Source: Chitinophagaceae bacterium (GTDB lineage Bacteria > Bacteroidota > Bacteroidia > Chitinophagales > UBA10324). Taken from it: a stretch of 64,000 nt of DNA. The position numbers and the translations under genes are program-made. Under the pieces are notes generated by a model that saw only the letters and a program-made list of their open reading frames with translations, searched no databases and was not told the DNA's origin. Location: NCBI GenBank assembly GCA_947474435.1, contig CANJII010000006.1:1-64000 (forward strand), in the 5' to 3' direction. Positions 18,113 to 27,691 of the stretch are shown here, piece after piece. The stretch's first letter is position 1. Each line of letters starts with the position of its first letter.

Positions 18113-19966
18113 TTATCTCTTCACAAATTTCTGAGTGAATATTTCTTTATCAGTTTTCAGTTCAATAAAATAAACTCCTTCATTTAAAAACTGAACATCA
18201 AGAATTATTGAATCATCAAGCAAATTCAGATTTGTGCTTTGAACAATTCTTCCCAATACATCTTTTATTGTAATTGTGTTTACTGTTAAATTTTTATTGA
18301 GAATGGTCAACTGATTTTCAACCGGATTCGGAAAAATATTTATCCCCTTAAAATTCAATTCATTTATAACTGATGGAAAATAAGCAAGTACGGTTGATGA
18401 ACTTTTACAACCATCATCGTTGGTGATAACAACATAATAATTTCCGTTTTGAGTGGCTATGTAATCCTGATTGGTTGCACCTGAAATGGCTCCTGAATCA
18501 AGATACCATTGAAAAGTTATTCCGGTGGAACAATGAAGCAAACTATCGGTTTGTGTAATAACGGGTGGAGTGGAGGATGCAAAAACATTTATAAAAGTTT
18601 GTGATATAATAGTATCAGAACCTGCAGCATTGAATGTAATTAAAGTGACATCATAATTTCCTGAAGTGTTATAACAAATTGGTCCGGGATTTTGTAATGA
18701 GGATGTATCAGGATTAGCACCAGTAAAAATCCATTGCCACTGTGTTGGATTATTTTGCGAAGAGTCGGAAAAATAAATACAATTGCCAATGCAAATTGAA
18801 TTATCAGAAACACCGAACGAAGAAACCGGCGCGGGCATTCTTAAATATGAAGCCACAAAATTCGGGAAACCTAACATGCACAAATTTCCAAAGCCACCGG
18901 CATCAATGTTAATGACATTATCAGCATAATAACAAAGTGCTCCTGCTAAATTCGGTTCATTAATTACACCCAAAAAAGGTGTTCCGCTTTTTGCCACATA
19001 AATTTTTCCAGTCTTTGCTAACTGCAATGCGCGCACATTATCGGGGTCGAAAAAAACAACAATATTATCCTGCGATGCAATTATTGCTGAATCGGTTCCG
19101 GCTGATAAATCAAACTGATCTAAATAAAAATTCTGAGTGCTGTTTGAATAATGCGTGAGATAGAGCTTTGAACTGTTTGAAGAAAATTCAATTCCATAAC
19201 AATGTTCACCAATATTAAATGTAATTGCATCTGAAACGATTCCCGCTTGATTATCGAAATCAAAAACTTCAGCCATATCCTGATAACCTATTGCTGCCGC
19301 CAGTTTATTTCCATCAGGAGAAAACTTCATGTAGCCAACAGAATTTTGTATAGATGATGCATCATGCACACTTCCAGCATTGGTAATTACAGGAGTGAAA
19401 TTAAAACCGGTGTCAGTTAACAAATAGGCATAGAATGCATCGCTACCCCAATCATGCACCATCACCCAAACATCAGTATCATTTGAAGCAGTAACTGCAC
19501 ATAATTTTTCTGTGACATTGTTTTGAATAAAAATATTTTTCTCGGCTGTAACATCACCCAATCCACCTTGTAAATTCATATCGACAATTGAATAATGAAA
19601 GCCATCAACACCTCCAGTATCGTCAACAGTAAACAGGAAATACAAATTTGTACTCAGCGGTTTTTTTATAATTAAGGCTGACTGAGTGGCCGATACATCA
19701 CCCAATAATCCGGTGCCATTTGGCATTGGCAAATGCATGCTATTCCAAACCGTAATTCCATCTGAATAAAAAAGAAGATTGCCAGCAGCATCACTTATTA
19801 CTGCAGTACCTTCAGTTGTTGCCATTACACTTCCGGTTAATGATATAGGTGTACCAGTGCTGAAATTTATTCCCGCATATAATCCGAAGAACCAATTATC
19901 GGTTTCAGATTGGCAATAAACACTATTGGAAATAAATAAAAACAATAATGTAAAGAGATGTTTCAT
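18113..19966 (-). CDS. Secreted WD40-like propeller/PKD protein with T9SS type A sorting domain
   Basis: A signal peptide (MKHLFTLLFLFISNSVYCQ) is followed by a propeller-like region (about 22-385) with NWFFGLYAGINF, GNLLFYSDGITVWN, and MKFSPDGNKLAAA / IEFSSNSSKLYLTHY blades. A PKD domain follows (about 390-470; QWQWIFTGANPDTSSLQNPGPICY... with GNYDVTLITFNAAGSD), then an Ig-like module (475-535) and the type A sorting domain (about 545-617; IFPNPVENQLTIL...LGRIVQ...GVYFIEL). This architecture is common in Bacteroidetes exported proteins annotated as PKD-domain proteins. Surface or extracellular; target unknown. Confidence 0.87.
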   Translation of the reverse strand: MKHLFTLLFLFISNSVYCQSETDNWFFGLYAGINFSTGTPISLTGSVMATTEGTAVISDAAGNLLFYSDGITVWNSMHLPMPNGTGLLGDVSATQSALIIKKPLSTNLYFLFTVDDTGGVDGFHYSIVDMNLQGGLGDVTAEKNIFIQNNVTEKLCAVTASNDTDVWVMVHDWGSDAFYAYLLTDTGFNFTPVITNAGSVHDASSIQNSVGYMKFSPDGNKLAAAIGYQDMAEVFDFDNQAGIVSDAITFNIGEHCYGIEFSSNSSKLYLTHYSNSTQNFYLDQFDLSAGTDSAIIASQDNIVVFFDPDNVRALQLAKTGKIYVAKSGTPFLGVINEPNLAGALCYYADNVINIDAGGFGNLCMLGFPNFVASYLRMPAPVSSFGVSDNSICIGNCIYFSDSSQNNPTQWQWIFTGANPDTSSLQNPGPICYNTSGNYDVTLITFNAAGSDTIISQTFINVFASSTPPVITQTDSLLHCSTGITFQWYLDSGAISGATNQDYIATQNGNYYVVITNDDGCKSSSTVLAYFPSVINELNFKGINIFPNPVENQLTILNKNLTVNTITIKDVLGRIVQSTNLNLLDDSIILDVQFLNEGVYFIELKTDKEIFTQKFVKR

Positions 19967-20096
19967 GTTGTTTTGATTTTATTGAATGTTAAATTATGAA
20001 TTGCGAGACGAAAACTTAAATTAATTTTTTAGCCATAAATTTTTTATGCTGTTTATTTTCTTGAATCAGTAATACGCTATTTAATTTTTTAAATGC

Positions 20097-20131
20097 TTTG
20101 TGCTGCAGGTTCACAATCATTCTTACCTTTC
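20097..20131 (+). promoter_or_regulatory. Possible promoter of the first T9SS type B paralog
   Basis: TTTG at 20097-20100, a 23-base spacer and TACCTTTC at 20124-20131 (one mismatch to TAnnTTTG), 21 bases before the ATG at 20153. The spacing is at the long end of the range. Confidence 0.4.
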
Positions 20132-20152
20132 GTTCCTGTTAAATAGAAATCA

Positions 20153-22717
20153 ATGAAAAGGATTTTTTTTAGTTTAATAATTTCTTTATGCAGCCTTTCA
20201 TCTTATGCAACACATATTATTGGAGGTGAAATTTCCTATAAGAGCCTTGGTGGAAATTTATATGAATTTACAGTAAAAATTTATCGCGACTGTTTAAGTG
20301 GTGGGGCAGCATTGGATAACCCGGCCTATTTCACTGTTTTTAATTCAAGCAATGTAGTTATTAGTAATCCAGCTGTATCACTTTTAACTGATAGCATAAT
20401 TCCGGTTATTTCTCCGGATATCTGTTTAACTATTCCTCCTAACATTTGTGTTGAAGAAGGTACTTACATTTTTCAGGTGTCGTTACCTCCATCTCCCGGA
20501 GGTTATAAAGTAGTTTACCAGCGTTGTTGTCGTAATCCTTCTATTATAAACCTAAGTTCGCCAAGTACTCAGGGCGCAACTTATACTGCTGATTTAAATG
20601 ATTCATGTTTGGCTTTTAATAATAACAGTGCTTACTTTCTTAATTATCCGCCAATAGTAATTTGTGCAAGTCAACCTTTGAGTTTTGATCATTCTGCAAT
20701 TGACCCTGATGGCGATAGTTTAGTTTATGAATTATGCCAACCATTCTTAGGTGCATCTTCCGCAGCACCGGCCCCAACACAGGCAAGTAATCCACCATAC
20801 ACTGGTGTATCTTATGTTAGCCCATATACTTACCTGAATCCGATGGATGGATCGCCACCCTTGGTTATTAATTCAGCTACCGGACTTTTAACAATTACAC
20901 CTACCAGCACAGGACAATTTGTAGTTGGTATTTGTGTAAAGGAATATCGCAACGGTGTTTATCTTGGATTTCACCTTCGCGATTTTCAATTTAATGTGGT
21001 GAACTGTCAGGTTTCTGTCGTTGCTTCGATTCCCACATTAATAAATAACTGCACCGGATATTATTTTCAATTCGATAATAATAGTTTTGGAGGAATAACT
21101 TATCACTGGGATTTTGGAGATACAACTATTACTACTGACACTTCAAATCTTCAATTTCCATCCTATACTTATTCTGATACCGGAGTTTATACAGTTACAT
21201 TAATTGTAAATCCGGGGTCAACATGTGGCGATACTGCAACAGCAACTGTTTATGTTTATCCAAATTTATTTGCCGGAATGATAGCACCCGATGGGTGTCA
21301 ATTTATTCCAATCCATTTTACAGATACATCAAGTACAACTTTTGGAATTATTAATTCGTGGAATTGGAATTTCGGTAATGGAAGTTTTTCCAATCAACAA
21401 AATCCAAATTATACTTATCTTGATTCCGGTACATACACTGTTCATTTAATTGTGGTTACAAATTATGGATGTACCGATACAATTACTGAAACAATTTTGG
21501 TTCGCCCCACACCGGAAGTATCAATTGATCCCGGCGATACTGCTATTTGTATTATGGATGTTTTACAATTAAACGGGGTAGTTATAGGAGGTATTTCCTA
21601 TCAATGGACACCAAACTATAATATTTCGACAACAAGCGGGCAATCACCAGTTGTTGACCCTGATTTAAATACAACTTATTACCTAACGGCAACAAATAAT
21701 AATGGGTGCATTGGTGTTGATTCGATAGTTATTTTAGTTTTTGATACTGTTGTAGCGAATGCAGGAATAGATACCATCATTTGTCCGGGTTCATCGGTAC
21801 AATTAAATGGTTCAGGTGGAGCACAATATTTATGGTCGCCTTCAAGTGGTTTAAGTAATTCAACCATTGCAAATCCGCTGGCAAGTCCAACAAATACAAC
21901 TCAATACACTTTAGTTGCCTCTGCAGGATCTTGCATTGATAATGATAACATTTTAATAACCGTACTTCCTTTACCAAACATTACAGCAGGCGGTGATGTG
22001 GAAATTTGTAAGGGCGATACAGCAGGGATAAGTGCCTTTGGTTGTACCTCTTATTTTTGGTCTCCTTCAAATTCTGTTTTTCAACCTGATCAGCAAATCA
22101 CAGTTGCCTTCCCATCATCAACAACGACCTATACAGTTACAGGTTATGATTCCACAACCTGTCCTATTCCTGTAATTGATTCTTTGGTCGTAACTGTAAA
22201 GCTTCCAACACAAACAGGTTTATCTGATGATACCACTATCATTTATGGAACAAGCGGAAATTTAATAGCCACCGGTGGTATTGATTATTCATGGTCGCCA
22301 GCTGATGGATTAAGTGCAACAAATATTTCTAACCCAATAGTGACTGCCACTGTTACCACTACTTATTATGTAACATTTACAACTCCCAATGGATGTAAGG
22401 CTTATGATACTGTAATAGTGTTTGTAGTGTTTGAACCGGTAATTAACATGACCAATGCTTTTTCACCAAATAACGATGGAGCAAATGATTATTTTCATCC
22501 GTTGATTATGGGGGCTGTGGCCAATGTTGAATTCCGTATTTACAATCGATGGGGCCAATTGGTTTTCGAAAGCAGTGATGGGTATGGTGCCGGTTGGGAT
22601 GGAACATATAAAGGAATGCCACAGGAATTGGGTGTCTATGTTTATGAATTCAAATGCACAGGATTAAAAACAGGAACACCTTTTAATTTTAAAGGAAACA
22701 CAACTTTACTCAGATAA
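20153..22717 (+). CDS. PKD/Ig-like surface protein with T9SS type B (CHU_C) sorting domain, paralog 1
   Basis: A signal peptide (to SSYA) runs into a conserved N-terminal module (about 20-285; THIIGGEISYK, EFTVKIYRDC, YQRCCRNPS, DPDGDSLVYELCQP, GQFVVGICVKEYRNG) shared with the next gene. Two PKD-like domains follow (about 300-370 and 385-460; HWDFGDTT, WNWNFGNGS), then four Ig-like modules of about 75-80 residues (YxWSPxxGLSNxTIANPxASPTxTTxY pattern). The C-terminal 90 residues are the gliding-motility-associated type B sorting domain (AFSPNNDGANDYFHP...FRIYNRWGQLVFES...GWDGTYKG...GVYVYEFKC). A cell-surface role in adhesion is inferred; nothing catalytic is visible. Confidence 0.9.
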   Translation: MKRIFFSLIISLCSLSSYATHIIGGEISYKSLGGNLYEFTVKIYRDCLSGGAALDNPAYFTVFNSSNVVISNPAVSLLTDSIIPVISPDICLTIPPNICVEEGTYIFQVSLPPSPGGYKVVYQRCCRNPSIINLSSPSTQGATYTADLNDSCLAFNNNSAYFLNYPPIVICASQPLSFDHSAIDPDGDSLVYELCQPFLGASSAAPAPTQASNPPYTGVSYVSPYTYLNPMDGSPPLVINSATGLLTITPTSTGQFVVGICVKEYRNGVYLGFHLRDFQFNVVNCQVSVVASIPTLINNCTGYYFQFDNNSFGGITYHWDFGDTTITTDTSNLQFPSYTYSDTGVYTVTLIVNPGSTCGDTATATVYVYPNLFAGMIAPDGCQFIPIHFTDTSSTTFGIINSWNWNFGNGSFSNQQNPNYTYLDSGTYTVHLIVVTNYGCTDTITETILVRPTPEVSIDPGDTAICIMDVLQLNGVVIGGISYQWTPNYNISTTSGQSPVVDPDLNTTYYLTATNNNGCIGVDSIVILVFDTVVANAGIDTIICPGSSVQLNGSGGAQYLWSPSSGLSNSTIANPLASPTNTTQYTLVASAGSCIDNDNILITVLPLPNITAGGDVEICKGDTAGISAFGCTSYFWSPSNSVFQPDQQITVAFPSSTTTYTVTGYDSTTCPIPVIDSLVVTVKLPTQTGLSDDTTIIYGTSGNLIATGGIDYSWSPADGLSATNISNPIVTATVTTTYYVTFTTPNGCKAYDTVIVFVVFEPVINMTNAFSPNNDGANDYFHPLIMGAVANVEFRIYNRWGQLVFESSDGYGAGWDGTYKGMPQELGVYVYEFKCTGLKTGTPFNFKGNTTLLR

Positions 22718-22779
22718 TAATTTAATAACAGATTTCTTAAATTTGATTTTGCTGATAATTTCGTACTAAATAATTATTC

Positions 22780-24663
22780 ATGAAAAAGATTTTCTTCGTT
22801 ATAATCATTCTCCTGACAAGTGTCTCGTCATATGCAACCCATATTATCGGAGGAGATATTTCTTACAAGTGTCTCGGAAATAATTTATATGAATTCACTG
22901 TAAAAATTTATCGTGATTGTTACAACGGTGTTCCACCTCTTGATAGTCCGGCACATTTCACATTATATAAATTAATTGATAATTCTTACGAAAATTTCGA
23001 TGCATATTTTGTGACAGATACCATAATTCCTCCAAATTCACCAAGCCCTTGTTTAACTGTTCCACCGGATATTTGTGTAGAAGAAGGCACTTATGTTTTT
23101 TATCGGACTTTACTACCTTCAGTTGGAGGGTACTTGCTTACATATCAGAGGTGTTGCCGAAATAGTTCGATATTAAACATAGTTAATCCCGGTTCTGTTG
23201 GAGCCACATATACTTGCGAAATAAATGATGCCTGTTTAACGCTTTGTAATAACAGTGCGTATTTTAAAAATTATCCTCCAATTGTTATTTGCGCCAATCA
23301 GCCTCTAATATTTGACCATTCAGCTATTGATGCAGATGGAGACGAATTAGTTTATGAATTATGTCAGCCATATAGTGGAGCTGAAACAGATAACCAACCA
23401 GTGACTACCAGTCCGCCACCATACACCGGTGTACCATATGCTTCTCCATATACATATTCAAATCCAATGGATGGATTACCACCTTTATCAATTGACCCAG
23501 CAACAGGGTTGTTAACTATTACACCAACAGTGTTAGGACAGTTTGTAGTAGGCATTTGCGTAAACGAATTCCGCAATGGCGTTTTTCTTGGAAGACATCT
23601 GCGCGATTTTCAATTTAATGTAGTTGATTGCCAACCAACAGTTGTTGCTTCATTACCATCATTATTAAATAATTGTTCCGGCTTTAATTTTAGTTTTCAA
23701 AACAATAGCACAGGAAATATTACCGGATACCATTGGGATTTTGGTGTTCCTAACATTACTGATGATACTTCAAATGTGCAATTTCCTACCTATACTTTTA
23801 CAGATACAGGTATATATACCTTAACCTTGATCGTGTATTCTCCAATTGCAATGTGCAACGATACCGGAACTGCAATTGTGTATGTATATCCGAATTTAAC
23901 CGCAGGAATGTTGGCACCTGATGGATGTACTCGTACACCATTAAATTTTCATGATTTATCAATTTCTACTTATGGGGATATAAATGAATGGTTGTGGACT
24001 TTTGGCGATGGAGATACATCTACAGCACAAGACCCTTCACATACTTATTCGAACGCAGGTAATTATACAGTTCAACTAATTGTGCATACGGCCAACGGTT
24101 GCGCCGATACAATTATGCAAACAATAACAATATTTTCTGATCCTGTATTAACCACCAACCCAGCCGACACAAGCATTATTTATGGAACATCAACAATTAT
24201 TTCAGTTTCTATTGATGTAATTGGAGCTACTTTCTCATGGTTTCCGGTTGATGGCTTAAGTGATCCCGCTGTTTTGTCTCCTCTTGCTTCACCAACAACA
24301 ACTACTACCTATTACTGCACCGTTTTTTCACCTAATGGATGCAAGACAGTAGATTCAATAATTGTCAGAATAATTTTTGTCCCCAATGTAAATATTCCAA
24401 CAGCCTTTACTCCCAACGGTGATGGGATTAATGATTATTTCCATCCATTAATTAAAGGAGTAGTAGAAGATTCCGATTTCAGAATTTATAACCGATGGGG
24501 CGAATTGATTTACCAAAGCAACAATGCCTATGCAACAGGTTGGGATGGAACATATAATGGAGTGGCACAGGAAATAGGTGTTTATGTTTTTATATTTAAT
24601 TGTAAAGCTGCGGTTACGGGAGTGCCACACAATTTTAAAGGAAATGTTACACTATTGAGATAA
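22780..24663 (+). CDS. PKD/Ig-like surface protein with T9SS type B sorting domain, paralog 2
   Basis: A tandem duplicate of the preceding gene, 62 bases downstream. The same signal peptide type and N-terminal module (THIIGGDISYKCLGNNLYEF, YQRCCRNSS, DADGDELVYELCQP, DGLPPLSIDPATGLL) are present, followed by two PKD domains (HWDFGVPN, WLWTFGDGD), a single Ig-like module (about 465-540) and a type B sorting domain (AFTPNGDGINDYFHP...RIYNRWGELIYQS...GWDGTYNG). It is 227 residues shorter, which equals the loss of three Ig-like modules. Probably co-transcribed with paralog 1, since no terminator separates them and a terminator follows this gene. Confidence 0.9.
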   Translation: MKKIFFVIIILLTSVSSYATHIIGGDISYKCLGNNLYEFTVKIYRDCYNGVPPLDSPAHFTLYKLIDNSYENFDAYFVTDTIIPPNSPSPCLTVPPDICVEEGTYVFYRTLLPSVGGYLLTYQRCCRNSSILNIVNPGSVGATYTCEINDACLTLCNNSAYFKNYPPIVICANQPLIFDHSAIDADGDELVYELCQPYSGAETDNQPVTTSPPPYTGVPYASPYTYSNPMDGLPPLSIDPATGLLTITPTVLGQFVVGICVNEFRNGVFLGRHLRDFQFNVVDCQPTVVASLPSLLNNCSGFNFSFQNNSTGNITGYHWDFGVPNITDDTSNVQFPTYTFTDTGIYTLTLIVYSPIAMCNDTGTAIVYVYPNLTAGMLAPDGCTRTPLNFHDLSISTYGDINEWLWTFGDGDTSTAQDPSHTYSNAGNYTVQLIVHTANGCADTIMQTITIFSDPVLTTNPADTSIIYGTSTIISVSIDVIGATFSWFPVDGLSDPAVLSPLASPTTTTTYYCTVFSPNGCKTVDSIIVRIIFVPNVNIPTAFTPNGDGINDYFHPLIKGVVEDSDFRIYNRWGELIYQSNNAYATGWDGTYNGVAQEIGVYVFIFNCKAAVTGVPHNFKGNVTLLR

Positions 24664-24681
24664 CTAAATAGAAAATATTTT

Positions 24682-24716
24682 TTAACCTCATTACAAATTT
24701 GTAATGAGGTTTTTTT
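24682..24716 (+). terminator. Terminator of the tandem T9SS type B genes
   Basis: A perfect self-complementary 28-base palindrome (AACCTCATTACAAA / TTTGTAATGAGGTT) at 24684-24711, followed by a run of Ts to 24716. Confidence 0.92.
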
Positions 24717-24778
24717 ATTTCAACCATTTTATTAATCATGAAATTTATTTCTCGCCAAGCATCCGTCAATAAAAAATT

Positions 24779-24786
24779 TAGATTTG
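24779..24786 (+). promoter_or_regulatory. Probable -7 element of surE
   Basis: TAGATTTG matches TAnnTTTG and ends 15 bases before the surE ATG. No TTTG was found at the expected upstream distance. Confidence 0.45.
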
Positions 24787-24801
24787 CGCTACTAATAAAT
24801 T

Positions 24802-25596
24802 ATGGCAGCTAAAGCAGTTTCGAAATCTTCTTCCAACAAACCACTCATATTAATTACTAATGATGATGGAATTACATCAACAGGTATTCGTGCGTTGGTT
24901 GAAGCAATGCGAGAATTGGGCAAAGTAGTGGTTGTGGCGCCTGACTCACCACAATCAGGAATGGGGCATGCAATCACACTTGATGATCCATTGCGCATTG
25001 AGCCACTCCATATTTTTGAAGATGTTGACAGTTATCAATGCAGCGGAACACCCGTTGATTGTGTGAAACTGGCAGTGAATAAAATATTAAAACGAAAACC
25101 CGATTTATGTGTAAGCGGAATTAATCATGGAAGTAATTCATCCATCAATATATTATATAGCGGAACCATGTCGGCGGCTATGGAAGCAAGCATTGAAGGA
25201 ATAAAAGCAATTGGATTTTCTTATCTGAATTATTCTTTTGATGCTGATTTTAATGCACCTAAAAAATATGCTAAACAAATTGCAGCAAGTGTTTTAGCAA
25301 ACGGACTTCCGACCAATACCTTGCTCAATGTGAATATTCCGGATTTGCACCACAAACAAATTAAGGGAATCAGAGTGTGCAGGCAGGCAATAGCAAAGTA
25401 TGAAGAAGATTACAACGAGCGATTAGATCCGCGTGGAAGAAAATATTACTGGCTTACCGGAAAATTTGTAAATAGCGATCCCGGTGATGATACTGACGAG
25501 TGGGCTTTGAAAAACGGATTTGTTTCGGTAGTGCCCGTGCAATTTGATTTAACAGCTCATCACGCCATTTCACGCATCAATACTTTTTGGAAATAA
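24802..25596 (+). CDS. surE: 5'/3'-nucleotidase SurE
   Basis: A metal-dependent nucleotidase acting on nucleoside 5'- and 3'-monophosphates, linked to stationary-phase survival. Metal ligands are visible: D21-D22 in ITNDDG, S52 in APDSPQSG and N108 in GINHGSN. The SGTPVDCV motif (81-88) and the C-terminal TDEWALKNGFVSVVPVQFDLT are also typical. Length (264 aa) is normal. It begins a three-gene run with a small membrane protein and lpxB, an order seen in other Bacteroidetes. Confidence 0.95.
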   Translation: MAAKAVSKSSSNKPLILITNDDGITSTGIRALVEAMRELGKVVVVAPDSPQSGMGHAITLDDPLRIEPLHIFEDVDSYQCSGTPVDCVKLAVNKILKRKPDLCVSGINHGSNSSINILYSGTMSAAMEASIEGIKAIGFSYLNYSFDADFNAPKKYAKQIAASVLANGLPTNTLLNVNIPDLHHKQIKGIRVCRQAIAKYEEDYNERLDPRGRKYYWLTGKFVNSDPGDDTDEWALKNGFVSVVPVQFDLTAHHAISRINTFWK

Positions 25597-25597
25597 T

Positions 25598-25891
25598 ATG
25601 TTTCGTCAAGATAAAATTATCGTTGGGTTACTAACAGGATTAATTTATCCGATATTTTGCTTTATACTTTTTTATGAAATAAAATCATTGCTGCTTGAAA
25701 AGAATATGATTCCGGATGGTGCATTCAAGTTGCAGTTCTTATGTATTATAAGCGTAGTGGCCAATGTTATTCCTGCAGGTTCTTATGTAAAAGCAAAAAA
25801 AGATCAATCATTAAAAGGCATAGCGGGTATTACACTTTTAATTGTTGCAGGAATAATTATTTATTTCAACGAAGGATTATTAAGCAACTGA
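25598..25891 (+). CDS. Small integral membrane protein (97 aa), surE operon
   Basis: Starts one base after the surE stop. Three hydrophobic segments (about 8-28, 45-62 and 73-90) with short polar loops suggest a three-helix inner-membrane protein; the basic KAKKDQSLKG loop lies between helices 2 and 3. No catalytic motif or named family is recognised. Similar unnamed small membrane proteins accompany surE in related genomes, from memory. Translation is probably coupled to surE. Confidence 0.7.
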   Translation: MFRQDKIIVGLLTGLIYPIFCFILFYEIKSLLLEKNMIPDGAFKLQFLCIISVVANVIPAGSYVKAKKDQSLKGIAGITLLIVAGIIIYFNEGLLSN

Positions 25892-25975
25892 TAAATCATA
25901 AAGTATAAATGATAAAGAATAAATATGCGGCATTTGATTTTGTAATCAATTTTATACTTTATCTTTTATAATTTT
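25892..25975. repeat. Intergenic word-repeat element with inverted arms
   Basis: Between the small membrane protein and lpxB. Left words around ATAAAGTATAAA (25898-25909) recur as variants (ATAAATCATAAAG, ATGATAAAGAATAAA). The exact inverted arm TTTATACTTTAT is at 25951-25962, followed by more T-rich copies. Confidence 0.65.
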
Positions 25976-25980
25976 CTGAA

Positions 25981-27093
25981 ATGCGATACTATATTATAGC
26001 AGGTGAAGCATCGGGTGATTTACATGCATCAAATTTTGTGAAAGCATTAACTCATTTAGACAACGATGCTGAAATTCGCGGATGGGGTGGCGAACGAATG
26101 CAGCAGGCAGGAGTGAAGCTTGTGCATCATTATCGAGAAACGGCTTTTATGGGTTTGTGGGAAGTGATTAAAAATATCCGGAAAATTTCGTCTCTTCTTG
26201 CTGAATGTAAAAAAGATGTTTTAAAATTTAAACCGGATATAGTAGTTCTTGTTGATTATCCGGGTTTCAATTTGCGGATTGCACAATGGGCGAAAAAAAA
26301 TAATTTTAAAACCTGTTACTATATCTCACCGAAATTATGGGCTTGGAACGAGAAGCGTGTTCACACCATTATAAAATGTGTTGACTTAATGCTATGCATT
26401 TTTCCGTTTGAAGTTGATTTCTATAAAAAATATAATTATGAGGTAAAATTTGTCGGTCATCCGTTGATTGATGCGCTGAGCGAAACTAACTCATTGAAAG
26501 TTTCAAAAGATAAAATTGCACTATTGCCTGGAAGTCGCAAACAGGAAATAGAATCCATGGCGCCATTGTTCGCATTGATTGCTGAAAAATATTATTCTGA
26601 AAAATTTGTATTGGCCGGAATTTCTTCATTGGAAAAAAAAATGTATTCGAAATTCAACAGAAAGAATATCGAAATTATATGGGACGATACTCATGCAGTT
26701 TTAAAACAATCAAAAGCTGCAATTGTAAATTCAGGAACGGCCACTTTGGAAGCAGCACTTTTTAATGTTCCGCAAATGGTTTGTTATAAAACAAGTAAAC
26801 TGACCTATGCGATTGCAAAACGATTGGTAAAAGTGAAATGGATTTCACCTGTAAATCTTGTGTTGAATCGTGAAGCGGTAAAAGAATTTATTCAGGATGA
26901 TTGCAACAGCGGAACCTTGGAATCTGAATTAAAAAGTTTACTGAACAACGAAGTTCACAGAACCAATATTTTGAATGATTATGCTGAACTGAAAATGTTA
27001 TTGGGAGGAAAAGGTGCTTCAATGAAAGCAGCAAAAGCGGTTATTAATTTTGTTGAATATGGAAATCAAAAATTAAATTCCAATATCGAATAA
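25981..27093 (+). CDS. lpxB: Lipid-A-disaccharide synthase
   Basis: A GT19 enzyme that joins lipid X and UDP-2,3-diacylglucosamine into the lipid A disaccharide at the inner membrane. Family hallmarks: IIAGEASGDLHASN at the N-terminus, GWGGERMQQAGV, VDYPGFNLRIAQWAK, YYISPKLWAWNEKRV, LPGSRKQEI and the C-terminal NSGTATLEAALF donor site. 370 aa, normal length. Its transcription probably ends at a hairpin inside the 3' end of convergent rimM (27128-27159). Confidence 0.96.
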   Translation: MRYYIIAGEASGDLHASNFVKALTHLDNDAEIRGWGGERMQQAGVKLVHHYRETAFMGLWEVIKNIRKISSLLAECKKDVLKFKPDIVVLVDYPGFNLRIAQWAKKNNFKTCYYISPKLWAWNEKRVHTIIKCVDLMLCIFPFEVDFYKKYNYEVKFVGHPLIDALSETNSLKVSKDKIALLPGSRKQEIESMAPLFALIAEKYYSEKFVLAGISSLEKKMYSKFNRKNIEIIWDDTHAVLKQSKAAIVNSGTATLEAALFNVPQMVCYKTSKLTYAIAKRLVKVKWISPVNLVLNREAVKEFIQDDCNSGTLESELKSLLNNEVHRTNILNDYAELKMLLGGKGASMKAAKAVINFVEYGNQKLNSNIE

Positions 27094-27111
27094 CATTGAA
27101 CTACTGAATTT

Positions 27112-27630
27112 TTATAAATCCATCAGCCCATCAGGCAACAAAACACTGATGGTTTTTTTCCGGTCATTAATATCCAGGTTATATTCATTCACCAATGGAA
27201 TCATCACCAACTTGTCGTTATAATAAACATGAACTATAGGATGAGATGGCATATCAAATACTTCATCCACCAAACCAATGAATCCAAGTTTTTCATCTGT
27301 CAGCTGGTAACCCACTAAGTAATCGAGATTATCAAACTTTTTTGGTTTTTTTAAATTGGTTTCTTCTGTATAAATTTCTTTGCCGTGCAATGCTTCCGCT
27401 TTGGTGCGGTCGTTAATTCCTTCCAGTAAAAAAAGAGAATGACCGGTTTCAGCCATTTCATATTCATCTACAAAGTAGGGGATGTTCGATTCTTTGAGTT
27501 TTAGGTAAAGTACTTTCACCTTCTTCAAACGCAAAACAAATTCAGGTTCAATAAACGCCTGCACATGACCTTTCAGTCCTTTTGCTTTCGATAGTTTTCC
27601 AATTCGGGTTAATTTTAAATCATTCTCCAT
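27112..27630 (-). CDS. rimM: Ribosome maturation factor RimM
   Basis: A 30S assembly factor that binds S19 and 16S rRNA. The N-terminal RimM domain (RIGKLSKAKGLKGHVQAF) is followed by the PRC-barrel half (LDYLVGYQL...FIGLVDEVFDMPSHPIVHVYY...MIPLVNEYNLDINDRKKTI...LPDGLMDL). 172 aa. It follows rpsP by 61 bases on the same strand. The usual next gene trmD is absent; lpxB lies there in convergent orientation. Confidence 0.93.
   Translation of the reverse strand: MENDLKLTRIGKLSKAKGLKGHVQAFIEPEFVLRLKKVKVLYLKLKESNIPYFVDEYEMAETGHSLFLLEGINDRTKAEALHGKEIYTEETNLKKPKKFDNLDYLVGYQLTDEKLGFIGLVDEVFDMPSHPIVHVYYNDKLVMIPLVNEYNLDINDRKKTISVLLPDGLMDL
27128..27159 (+). terminator. lpxB terminator embedded in the rimM 3' end
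   Basis: CCATCAG (27128-27134), an 11-base loop, CTGATGG (27146-27152), then seven Ts. A second CCATCAG at 27120-27126 can pair with the same right arm. On the opposite strand the bases encode the end of RimM. Confidence 0.65.
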
Positions 27631-27643
27631 TTGATGTAAAATA

Positions 27644-27671
27644 AAAAGCCATCTTTTAAGGGATGGCTTTT
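27644..27671 (-). terminator. Hairpin terminator/attenuator between rpsP and rimM
   Basis: On the minus strand AAAAGCCATC pairs with GATGGCTTTT around an 8-base loop, followed by TATTTT. It lies after rpsP and before rimM, so it may end most transcripts after S16 or only attenuate rimM. Confidence 0.7.
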
Positions 27672-27691
27672 GAAATTTAATGAATCAATTT

